The notes under the pieces were generated by a model. The model made no database searches. It was given only the letters and a program-made list of their open reading frames with translations, and had not been told where the DNA came from. This document shows positions 1-6,910 of a stretch of DNA of 32,019 nucleotides, in pieces. The translations under genes were made by a program, and so were the position numbers. Position 1 is the stretch's first letter. Every line of letters starts with the position of its first letter. The stretch is taken from contig JAIPET010000011.1 of NCBI GenBank assembly GCA_021736975.1, positions 1 through 32,019 of the forward strand, written 5' to 3'. The DNA comes from Candidatus Woesearchaeota archaeon (GTDB lineage: Archaea > Nanobdellota > Nanobdellia > Woesearchaeales > 21-14-0-10-32-9).

Positions 1-2
1 AT

Positions 3-422
3 GAAAAAAAAGAAATAAAAGAAAAATACAATCAAATAAAATACGAAATAATAACTGCTTACAAAAGCTCAAAAGCATGGTATACGCTGGAAGGATTTAA
101 AGAAACAGAAGATTTAAGGAATAAAAAAATAAACTATTTAAAAAAATTAGAACAAGAAACAAAAATAAACATATATAAATTAAGACATAAAAAAATCGAA
201 ATAAAAAGAGATGTGCAAGAAGAAAAAAAATATGTGGATCAAGAAAACATAAAAAGAGAACAAATAGATAAAAAAAATACATCAAAAATAAAACAATTCC
301 ATAAAGAAATCCCCTACAAAATAGCAAGAACAAATCTTAAACACTCGCCCCCTCAAACACTATATATAAATCTTAATAACAACAAAGTTTACAAAATAGA
401 ATTCTATAATAAAGAAAATTAG
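3..422 (+). CDS. 3' end of a lysine-rich protein of unknown function
   Basis: The frame is open from base 3 to a TAG at 420-422 and has no start inside the window, so this is the C-terminal part (about 139 residues) of a longer gene. An internal ATG at 213 is not convincing as the real start because the charged, helix-prone sequence continues unbroken upstream of it. The product is rich in Lys, Glu, Ile and Asn with no membrane segment and no motif I recognise. It converges on rtcB and overlaps its stop by 4 bases. Function unknown. Confidence 0.55.
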   Translation, partial: EKKEIKEKYNQIKYEIITAYKSSKAWYTLEGFKETEDLRNKKINYLKKLEQETKINIYKLRHKKIEIKRDVQEEKKYVDQENIKREQIDKKNTSKIKQFHKEIPYKIARTNLKHSPPQTLYINLNNNKVYKIEFYNKEN

Positions 423-1597
423 TTTTTATCTTTATTTTTTCCTTGTCTGCCACGTTCACCTTTCCAATTAATAACCGGTTTAAGATGCTTAATTATTTTA
501 ACAGAATCTTTTTGCTTATCCATAACATCAAAAACATCTTTATAAGCCATAGGAGACTCATCTAAAGTTCCTTGCGAAATCGTTCCTTTAATTCCTTTCA
601 TAGATTCCCTAAAATCTTCAATAGAAAACTTTTCTTTAGCATCTTTCCTACTATATTTTCTGCCCGCTCCATGACTACTACTTTCAATAAACTCTTTATT
701 ACCAAGTCCTTCAACCAAGAAACAACCATCCCTCATATTACCAGGAATAACGCCCCTTTCTCCACTCTTGGCAGGAGTAGCACCTTTTCTATGAATAAAT
801 AAACCATTTTCAGGAATTGCATGATTATGATTCTTATTAGTCCAAACTTCAAATTCAATTTTTTCACCTAAAACATCTTCAATTCCCTTAATTGTTCTTT
901 CAATTAATTCTAATCTATTTCTAAGAGCAAATTTCAAACCAAAATCAAGAACATTAAGATATTCTTTTCCAAGTTCCGAATCCTTATGAATTGGATGTGT
1001 TGCTTCAAATTCTTTATCAGTTCCTGCAACTTTCATCATATATTTTTCTGCAACTTTAAAACCAACACCCCTACTTCCAGAATGCACAGTAATCCAAGCA
1101 TCTCCAAGTTCATCTTCACTAAGTTCAATAAAATGATTACCATCACCTAAACTACCAATATGCCTAATCGCTTTACCTTCTAAAAATTGTAAAATTTCTT
1201 TATTATACGCTCCTTTTTTGAATTCTTCAATTAACACAGAATAATCTTCTTTAGTTTTTCTTGTAACAGCATTAGAAGAATTAATTTCTCCTTTACCCAT
1301 AGGAATTCTTTTTTTAACTGCATCAAAAATTTTATCTTGATTCTCTCTAATCTTCTTAAGCATATCTTTCCCTTTAATATGTGCTGCAGTCATACCACAA
1401 CCAATATCATAACCAACCCAGCTAGGAACAATAAAATCCTTGGTGACTAAAACTGAACCGATAGGAGCCACATAACCAAGATGTGCATCAGGCATTAAAG
1501 CACCTTCAACTACAAAATCACAATTAACACACTCTTCAAACTGCTTTAAAGTATTTTCATCTAAATCATCAGCGTAAATCCACTTATTTTTCTTCAT
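419..1597 (-). CDS. rtcB: RNA-splicing ligase RtcB
   Basis: RtcB joins 2',3'-cyclic phosphate and 5'-OH RNA ends using GTP and Mn2+, and in archaea it seals tRNA halves after intron removal. The 392-residue product carries the family motifs in order: MPDAHLG near residue 35, GYDIGCGM near 62 (metal-binding Asp and Cys), GDGNHFIEL, HSGSRGVG, NHNHA, HRKGATPA, PGNMRDG and SSHGAGR, whose His is the guanylylated residue in characterised RtcB. It is about 90 residues shorter than the usual archaeal form and closer in length and N-terminal motif (PDAHLGYVAPIGS) to the bacterial-type enzyme, so lateral acquisition is possible. The start has no clear ribosome site. A spliced tRNA (tRNA-Ser at 15755) is present in the same window. 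No archease gene is seen here. Confidence 0.95.
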   Translation of the reverse strand: MKKNKWIYADDLDENTLKQFEECVNCDFVVEGALMPDAHLGYVAPIGSVLVTKDFIVPSWVGYDIGCGMTAAHIKGKDMLKKIRENQDKIFDAVKKRIPMGKGEINSSNAVTRKTKEDYSVLIEEFKKGAYNKEILQFLEGKAIRHIGSLGDGNHFIELSEDELGDAWITVHSGSRGVGFKVAEKYMMKVAGTDKEFEATHPIHKDSELGKEYLNVLDFGLKFALRNRLELIERTIKGIEDVLGEKIEFEVWTNKNHNHAIPENGLFIHRKGATPAKSGERGVIPGNMRDGCFLVEGLGNKEFIESSSHGAGRKYSRKDAKEKFSIEDFRESMKGIKGTISQGTLDESPMAYKDVFDVMDKQKDSVKIIKHLKPVINWKGERGRQGKNKDKN

Positions 1598-1670
1598 AAT
1601 ACATAGAATGAAGAGCCATTTTTAAATTTTAAGTAATAATGCAAAAAAAAAAGAAAAAAAAGAAAAAAAA

Positions 1671-1991
1671 TCAATAATCAATAAACTCAATCCTTGGCAA
1701 GTCTTCCTTTTTCTGAATCTTAGAATCTGAATTTGAATCAAAACTTTGAGAATTTAAATCTAAATTATCCTCAGAACCACGATCATTAGAACCGCCACCA
1801 TCTCCAAATATGTTAAATGCACCAGGAGACGGATTCATCATTTCAGAATTCTGTGAACTGAAACCTGAAACCTGACTACTAAGTTCTGACGAAGAACCGC
1901 TGATATTATCTCCAACATATGCTTGAAGCATCCTAATAGCTTTCCTTATTTCTTCATCAGAATCCTTTTTTGTATCAATGTGAATTTCCAT
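1671..1991 (-). CDS. small acidic Ser/Gly-rich protein, unknown function
   Basis: This 106-residue product has an ordered-looking start (MEIHIDTKKDSDEEIRKAIR, a short strand then an amphipathic helix). About 60 residues rich in Ser, Asn, Gly and Asp follow, and the tail reads RIEFIDY. I believe small proteins with this type of N-terminus recur in Woesearchaeota-like genomes, but I cannot name a function. It lies upstream of rtcB on the same strand with a 73-base gap and is divergent from the kinase-like gene at 2044. A GGGGAT stretch lies in front of the ATG. Confidence 0.65.
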   Translation of the reverse strand: MEIHIDTKKDSDEEIRKAIRMLQAYVGDNISGSSSELSSQVSGFSSQNSEMMNPSPGAFNIFGDGGGSNDRGSEDNLDLNSQSFDSNSDSKIQKKEDLPRIEFIDY

Positions 1992-2043
1992 GATATAATA
2001 TCCCCGAATTTAAAATATATAAACTCTGTGTTTTAACTTGTGA

Positions 2044-2970
2044 GTGATAAATAAAAGAAAGATTTATAAAACGAATGAAAATCATCCGATAATGTACCCT
2101 GATTTATCAGAAGCAATTAAAAACTACGAATGGAAAAAACTAGAAGGAGGATGTCACGACGTATTTTTAATAAAAATATCTGGAAAAAAATTGATTTATA
2201 AAGCAAAAAGCAAAATACCTAATAAAACAAAGAAAAAAACAAAAGAAATTTTAAAAAAAATAGAAACCCCAATAATCAAATATTTTAATTCAAAAAATCC
2301 TTTTGAAAACATAAGATCTCTTGATCAAACCAAACAAACAAATATAGAAGAAGAAATAATAAATGAATGGAAAAAAAGAAATATACCAACAATAAATATT
2401 ATAGATCAAAAAAAAGACGCCACAATATTCCAATACATAAAATCAAAAAATTTTGAAACAATATTAAACACAAATTCATATGAATCAAAAAAATACAGAA
2501 AATTATTAGATTTAATAACAATAATAAATAAAATCGCGGAAAAAGAGCAAGAAATAAATTTATTGCACCCCGACAACCACCTAAGAAATTACTTATATTC
2601 TGAAGAAACACACACTGCAATAGCTATAGACCCTGGCCTCGTTTTAAATAAAGAAAATGAATTCAACACAGTAAAAAATAAATTAAACCTATTTATGATG
2701 TATTCAATACTAAATCTTAAAACAGAACATAAAGAAACATACCTAAAAGAATTTATAGATACAATAAAAAAAGAAGATTTAGAACAAATAAAATTTTTAA
2801 ATATAAAATCAAATATTTATGCTAAAACATATTTCAAAACAAGAACATATATAATCTCAGCAATAAGAAAAAAAAAAGTAACAAATCCTTTCCAAATATA
2901 TAGCGAAGAAAAAAGAAAGTCAATAAATAACCTGATAGAAATTAATCGCATCTATAAGAACAACCTTTGA
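2044..2970 (+). CDS. divergent protein-kinase-fold protein
   Basis: The 308-residue product has a degenerate kinase core. KLIYKAKSK around residue 50 could supply the beta-3 lysine. LLHPDNHLRNYL near residue 177 fits the catalytic-loop pattern HxDxxxxN, and AIAIDPG about 15 residues later occupies the place of the metal-binding DFG. This arrangement resembles small lipopolysaccharide-kinase or aminoglycoside-phosphotransferase-like kinases more than canonical Ser/Thr kinases; the substrate is unknown. The called start is GTG at 2044; an in-frame ATG at 2092 is an alternative. The gene converges with the TatD-type gene and overlaps it by 19 bases. Confidence 0.6.
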   Translation: MINKRKIYKTNENHPIMYPDLSEAIKNYEWKKLEGGCHDVFLIKISGKKLIYKAKSKIPNKTKKKTKEILKKIETPIIKYFNSKNPFENIRSLDQTKQTNIEEEIINEWKKRNIPTINIIDQKKDATIFQYIKSKNFETILNTNSYESKKYRKLLDLITIINKIAEKEQEINLLHPDNHLRNYLYSEETHTAIAIDPGLVLNKENEFNTVKNKLNLFMMYSILNLKTEHKETYLKEFIDTIKKEDLEQIKFLNIKSNIYAKTYFKTRTYIISAIRKKKVTNPFQIYSEEKRKSINNLIEINRIYKNNL

Positions 2971-3722
2971 TAATTCATAAAAATAGTATCAGCAGTTTCT
3001 ATTTCTTCAAAACCCTTTATTTCAGCAATCTTTTTTACTGCAATCTTAATATTTCTACTATCATTACGTTCGCCAGGACTAGGAGCTAAATAAGGCGCAT
3101 CAGTTTCAGTTAATAATTGATTTATATTTGTATAAGAAACCATTTCTTGAAGTTGTTGAAGTTTATCAACAATAGGACTAATTGAAAAATTCCAACCATT
3201 ATCCGCAACTCTTTGCATTAATTTCTTCTTACCCATAAAACAATGCATAACAGGATTTTTTAATTTACTAGATTCCAAAAGATCTATAACTTCAAGTTCT
3301 GCTTTTCTACTATGAATAATAAGAGGTTTTTTTGTCTTTTCACTTAATTCAATAAATTTTTCAAAACCCTCTTTTTGAATTTTTTTAAATTTATCTCCGC
3401 AAGGATTATCATTACCAAATTTAAAATCCATACCAACCTCGCCAATCGCAATAAATTTACTTTTGTTTTTTTTCATAAAATCAATTTCTTTATCAACCTT
3501 TTCAACACCATATTCAACAACATGTGTTGGATAATAACCAAGAGCGGGCTTTATCATAGGAAATATTTTAGCGTGCTCAAGAATTCTCCTATTACTAATT
3601 GGATGAACGCCATTTTCTATTATTACTTTAACTCCTTCTTTACTACAACTATCAAGAACTTTTGGAAGATCATCATCAAATTCTCCTAAATCATAATGCG
3701 CATGAACATCAACATATCTCAT
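2952..3722 (-). CDS. TatD-family metal-dependent hydrolase
   Basis: The 256-residue product is a TIM-barrel amidohydrolase-superfamily enzyme of the TatD type (3'-5' DNA/RNA exonuclease or metallohydrolase in characterised members). Visible metal ligands are DVHAHYD at residues 5-11 (HxH), GEVGMD (bridging Glu), IHSRKAE, HCFMG and the C-terminal TDAPYLAPSPG. Archaeal members of this branch are often annotated only as hydrolase, so nuclease activity is inferred. It is followed on the minus strand by the convergent kinase-like gene. Length is normal for the family. Confidence 0.88.
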   Translation of the reverse strand: MRYVDVHAHYDLGEFDDDLPKVLDSCSKEGVKVIIENGVHPISNRRILEHAKIFPMIKPALGYYPTHVVEYGVEKVDKEIDFMKKNKSKFIAIGEVGMDFKFGNDNPCGDKFKKIQKEGFEKFIELSEKTKKPLIIHSRKAELEVIDLLESSKLKNPVMHCFMGKKKLMQRVADNGWNFSISPIVDKLQQLQEMVSYTNINQLLTETDAPYLAPSPGERNDSRNIKIAVKKIAEIKGFEEIETADTIFMNYQRLFL

Positions 3723-3757
3723 TTTAAGAATGTAAAACTAATAAGTTATAAGTTTTA

Positions 3758-4294
3758 TTATTTTTCAATTTTTAAAACATAATCAGCAATATAATGCAAC
3801 ATAGGGTTTGAAAAAGATTTATTTGATTTAAAAAATCTTTTTGAATAAGGCCTAATACCCCCTTCATTATCATAATCTGGAAGAGAATCATAACCATTTT
3901 TATTAAAAAAGCCAGAAGAAATATCCGTGGGAATAACATGATGATCAATATATTTTAATTTTTTTCTATCAACAATAATAGAAAATAAATCCTGTAAAGA
4001 ATTTAAAATAAATTTCCCTGTCCCTTCATTTTCAATTTTTACAGCTAAGTGCCCTTTACCACGTACTGCTCCGACATTTCCAAAAAAATCTAATTTATTA
4101 AAAAAATAAGCGCCTTCAACAGAACCATCATAAATATTTTTTGCCAAAAGTAAATTATTTTTTGAATTTTCAAATTGCTTTAATATTTTTATTGCTTCAA
4201 AAGTATTATCTGCAAAATGAGCTTTTTGAAGAATTTTAGCTATTTTTTCTTCATCTTCTCCTTCATAATAAGATAATATTAATTTTTCAGACAT
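3758..4294 (-). CDS. probable GNAT-family acetyltransferase
   Basis: From MSEKLILSYYEG (ATG at 4292-4294) the product is 178 residues. The weak signature GHLAVKIENEGTGKFILNSL looks like the acetyl-CoA-binding part of GNAT enzymes, followed by SGFFNKNGYDSLPDYDNEGG, which fits the family's FYxxxGF region. The substrate is unknown. A longer frame starts at 4369, but a TTTATAAA-like box lies about 25 bases before the 4294 ATG, so the shorter, leaderless start is preferred. It is divergent from the short transcript at 4367-4662. Confidence 0.55.
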   Translation of the reverse strand: MSEKLILSYYEGEDEEKIAKILQKAHFADNTFEAIKILKQFENSKNNLLLAKNIYDGSVEGAYFFNKLDFFGNVGAVRGKGHLAVKIENEGTGKFILNSLQDLFSIIVDRKKLKYIDHHVIPTDISSGFFNKNGYDSLPDYDNEGGIRPYSKRFFKSNKSFSNPMLHYIADYVLKIEK

Positions 4295-4366
4295 ATAATA
4301 GTTTAAACAACAATCATTTATAAATATTTTGTTTATAATTACTGTTGAGTGGTAAAATAATCGAAA

Positions 4367-4406
4367 CATTTAAATACTAGGACTACTATTAAGTAGTTAG
4401 AGGTGA
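4367..4406 (+). promoter_or_regulatory. strong BRE/TATA promoter with ribosome site
   Basis: An A-rich BRE-like stretch (TCGAAAC) is directly followed by TTTAAATA at 4369-4376. Near the expected start of transcription is the inverted repeat ACTAC(N6)GTAGT (4382-4397), which could be an operator, then GAGGTGA just before the ATG at 4412. This is one of the best promoter plus ribosome-site combinations in the window, comparable to that of the major pilin. Confidence 0.5.
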
Positions 4407-4411
4407 GTTAA

Positions 4412-4534
4412 ATGGTGAAAGATGGATTATCAACAATAATAATCAACTATGAACAAAAAGAAAGAAACAACGAATCATACATAAAAGCAAAAAAATCAGA
4501 AGTGAGCATATACAGAAATACAGACAACACATAA
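4412..4534 (+). CDS. 40-codon small protein gene with strong ribosome site
   Basis: ATG at 4412 opens a 40-residue frame (MVKDGLSTIIINYEQ...) ending at TAA 4532-4534. GGTGA sits 5 bases upstream of the ATG, the spacing seen in front of the pilin gene at 18154. The product is hydrophilic with no membrane segment or motif I recognise. It shares its transcript with the hairpin-rich stretch at 4555-4662, so it could be a leader peptide or part of an RNA gene. Coding capacity rests mainly on the initiation signals. Confidence 0.45.
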   Translation: MVKDGLSTIIINYEQKERNNESYIKAKKSEVSIYRNTDNT

Positions 4535-4554
4535 ACTCACAAACATTCACATTC

Positions 4555-4662
4555 ATGATGGTCGAGGAGGAGACGTGATCTTTAAAAACACCTCTCACCC
4601 CTTCAAACCCCTCCACCCTCTAGAAGACCTCTTCGATCATCATACCCCTTTCTAAAGAAAGG
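4555..4662 (+). ncRNA. structured RNA-like locus, long stem with C-rich loop
   Basis: ATGATGGTCGAGGAGG (4555-4570) pairs with CCTCTTCGATCATCAT (4628-4643) over 16 positions, two of them G-T. Inside, GAGACGTG (4570-4577) can pair with CACCTCTC (4589-4596) with one mismatch, and the rest of the loop is almost G-free and C-rich (repeated CACC, CCCC, CTCC). A second hairpin CCTTTC-TAAA-GAAAGG lies at 4647-4662. G- and C-rich blocks are rare in this AT-rich DNA. No known RNA family (SRP, RNase P, C/D box) is recognisable. It may be the 3' part of the short transcript beginning near 4396. Confidence 0.45.
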
Positions 4663-4694
4663 AACAATAAAATATAATTCTAAAAATAAAAAAA

Positions 4695-5324
4695 TTAAAG
4701 AATGGAACTAATTTTTTCTTTTAAAGATTCATAAACATCTTCAATTGATTGAGCACCATCTATTTTAAATGTAGGAACCCCATTTTTTACAAAGAATTTT
4801 TCTACTGGCTCAGTTTGATCCCTATAAATATTCAACCTATGTTTAATAGCTTCAGGCTTATCATCATCTCTTTGAATAATCTCTCCACCTGCAGCTTTAC
4901 AATCTTCAATATCTTTATCAGCAATTTTATCAGCAATAAAAATTTTTTTTGTAGCCGTACAAATCCTTCTTTTTTCCAATCTCTTAACAGTTTCATCTTC
5001 AGAAATATCAATAACAATCATAAAATTTGGTTTAATATTATTAAAAACCCACTCTGCTTGTTCCATATTTCTAGGAAACCCATCAAGCAAAACCTTATCA
5101 TAAACATCAAGACTGTTTTTTATAAGTTGAAAAGTTATTTCATTAGGTACAAGATCTCCCCTAGCCATAATCTCTTTAAGTTGTTTTGCTAAATCAGTAT
5201 CTTTATCTCTTTCTTCCCTTAACAAATCACCCATACTAATAGGTTTAAAACCATAATCTCTTTCAATAAATTTTGCCTGTGTTCCTTTTCCGCAGCCTTG
5301 TGGGCCTGCAATCAATCCTATCAT
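4695..5324 (-). CDS. adk: adenylate kinase
   Basis: This enzyme converts ATP + AMP to 2 ADP in the cytosol. The 209-residue product has the P-loop GPQGCGKGTQ at residues 7-16, the AMP-site motif DGFPR near 81, and the LID region from RRIC to RDDDKPE near 117-155. It belongs to the bacterial/eukaryotic-type Adk rather than the short archaeal AdkA. The zinc-type LID is degenerate: the first Cys of each usual CxxC pair remains (CTAT, CKAA), the second is lost, so structural zinc is unlikely. The start overlaps the upstream gene by 4 bases (ATGA-type coupling). A T-rich run after the stop on the minus strand could end transcription. Confidence 0.95.
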   Translation of the reverse strand: MIGLIAGPQGCGKGTQAKFIERDYGFKPISMGDLLREERDKDTDLAKQLKEIMARGDLVPNEITFQLIKNSLDVYDKVLLDGFPRNMEQAEWVFNNIKPNFMIVIDISEDETVKRLEKRRICTATKKIFIADKIADKDIEDCKAAGGEIIQRDDDKPEAIKHRLNIYRDQTEPVEKFFVKNGVPTFKIDGAQSIEDVYESLKEKISSIL

Positions 5325-5773
5325 CCAAAATACCCCCTATCCTCTTTTATTTCATAATCTCTGCTCCAAGTTTCCTTAATCTCCCTTAGAAGAGCAATAA
5401 GTTCATCCTTAATTAAAAGCCAATCTGCAAAAACACTTTTAATTTTTTCAGCAGAATCATTTTCTTCAAATTCCAAATTTGAAATTAACAAAGTTCTATT
5501 CATACTCATAAGTTTTCTATAATAAACCTTAAGATTCGCCCTAGTTTCTTTACTTAAATTACTAGCTTCATGCATAGTACTTATAGAAGAATCAGGTTGA
5601 ATCAAAGACTCCACTATATCAGCAAGAAAATCAACTTTATTAAACATCTTCTTTGAAACTTCTTTCAAAATATTATCTTCCTCATCAATACCTTCGATTA
5701 AGAAATATTTTGCAAGTTCTTCATAAGAAGGCAAACCATATTTGACCTGCAACTTCTTATATTCTTCTTTCAT
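5321..5773 (-). CDS. conserved helical protein, unknown function, coupled to adk
   Basis: Beginning at MKEEYKKLQVKYGLPSYEEL (ATG 5771-5773), the product is about 150 residues, mostly charged helix, with no membrane segment. The open frame runs to 5878, but the extra N-terminal residues are a hydrophobic, poorly coded stretch, so the internal start is preferred. I recall similar KYxLPxxEEL starts in hypothetical proteins of DPANN archaea; no function is known to me. The overlapping stop/start with adk indicates one operon. Confidence 0.65.
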   Translation of the reverse strand: MKEEYKKLQVKYGLPSYEELAKYFLIEGIDEEDNILKEVSKKMFNKVDFLADIVESLIQPDSSISTMHEASNLSKETRANLKVYYRKLMSMNRTLLISNLEFEENDSAEKIKSVFADWLLIKDELIALLREIKETWSRDYEIKEDRGYFG

Positions 5774-5882
5774 ACCAAAATAGAAATTTGATGAGTTTTT
5801 AAGGGTTTTGAATATACAAAAATAATTACTCAATAATAGTGATAATAATAAAACATATAAACCATATGAAAATAACAAATTA

Positions 5883-6005
5883 ATGACTTTAGAATCAATG
5901 CTAACAGATAGTTTAGAAATATTAAAACAAGGATTAGAACATCATAATACATTTGCACAAAATAATCCGAGACTAAATAATTATCTAACAATGGAAATAT
6001 TTTAA
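5883..6005 (+). CDS. 40-residue small protein, first gene of a two-gene unit
   Basis: ATG 5883 to TAA 6003-6005 encodes MTLESMLTDS..., 40 residues, amphipathic helix-like with a His-rich centre (EHHNTF). CATATAAACC around 5855 is a plausible TATA box about 25 bases upstream, suggesting a leaderless start. The stop is directly followed, without a gap, by the GTG of the next frame, so the two are probably translated together. Function unknown. Confidence 0.45.
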   Translation: MTLESMLTDSLEILKQGLEHHNTFAQNNPRLNNYLTMEIF

Positions 6006-6590
6006 GTGGGAAGTGACGCAATAATACAACATAAAGATAATAAAAAAATAAATTTAAAACAAAGTTTGTTTAAAATGTTTTTAGCACCAATATATGCAGA
6101 AACAATAAACGGACTTATGTGGACCGGAGATATGGTTGGTAAATATTTATGGGATAATCCCGTTGCAAAAGCAGTACTAGGACCTAATCTTTTTGCGAAC
6201 TTAACAAACCCAATAGTTCTAGCAAATGAACAAATAGGAAAAGAAAATAAATATAGTTTCCCTAAATTAATCAAACACTACGCAACAATATTAGAAGATA
6301 AAAGAACAGAAAAAGAAAAAAAAGAAGATAATGAAAAAAATATAAAAAACAACATATTCAAAAACTTCAAAAGAAATTTTGTAGATAAAGTCGATAATTA
6401 CGGATATAAACAAACAGTAAAACACACACTTACATCATGGAACATATTCCAAATAATAAATTATTATGCAGTTCCACAACACTTAAGAACAATAGTAACG
6501 ATAGGACCTGGAGCAATATGGTCTTATTTATCAACGTCTTGGGGTCAAGGAAGACATAATCAAGGAAAAAGCATAACAAAACAAAAATAA
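6006..6590 (+). CDS. protein of unknown function, GTG start
   Basis: The 194-residue product begins at a GTG that abuts the stop of the small upstream frame. It has a moderately hydrophobic first third (around FLAPIYAETINGLMWTGDMV), a Lys/Glu-rich middle and a hydrophobic C-terminal patch (TIVTIGPGAIWSYLSTSWG) that could touch a membrane. No signal peptide or catalytic motif is recognisable. The abutting start implies translational coupling with the 40-residue protein. Confidence 0.5.
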   Translation: MGSDAIIQHKDNKKINLKQSLFKMFLAPIYAETINGLMWTGDMVGKYLWDNPVAKAVLGPNLFANLTNPIVLANEQIGKENKYSFPKLIKHYATILEDKRTEKEKKEDNEKNIKNNIFKNFKRNFVDKVDNYGYKQTVKHTLTSWNIFQIINYYAVPQHLRTIVTIGPGAIWSYLSTSWGQGRHNQGKSITKQK

Positions 6591-6609
6591 GCACTTAATA
6601 ATAACAATA

Positions 6610-6873
6610 TTAGAATTTAGATTTTATATACAAAATATTAGGGTTTTTACAAGAACTACATTTAAAATTGACTAAATCTTCTTTTTTTAAATATAAATTA
6701 ATTATTTTTTTAGAATAATCTTTACCGCACGAACAATTCACATCCGCAACAATAGAAGTAGACAATGGAAAATAAGAATATCTTAAAAAAATATCAGACT
6801 CAGTTAAAATATCAGATATACTAATAGTATTTGCAACAACATTTGTCGCACGAACACCTCTAATTTTTGACAT
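6610..6873 (-). CDS. small zinc-ribbon-like protein
   Basis: The 87-residue product has CSCGK near residue 48 and CSSCKNP near 73, a CxC...CxxC arrangement that could bind one zinc ion. The N-terminal half (KIRGVRATNVVANTISISD) is strand-rich and has no family I can name. It lies 37 bases downstream of the XPD helicase on the same strand, so it may be cotranscribed. Confidence 0.55.
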   Translation of the reverse strand: MSKIRGVRATNVVANTISISDILTESDIFLRYSYFPLSTSIVADVNCSCGKDYSKKIINLYLKKEDLVNFKCSSCKNPNILYIKSKF

Positions 6874-6910
6874 AAATTTAGAAATATAATAAAATTATTA
6901 AAATTTTCTA

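Noticed and set aside
4555-4662. Possible SRP or RNase P RNA.
   Set aside because: The conserved SRP helix 8 and RNase P core motifs are absent and the locus is too short.
6610-6873. Resemblance of ATNVVANT to the TATA-binding protein repeat.
   Set aside because: Only a few residues match and the rest, including the Cys pairs, does not fit a TBP fold.
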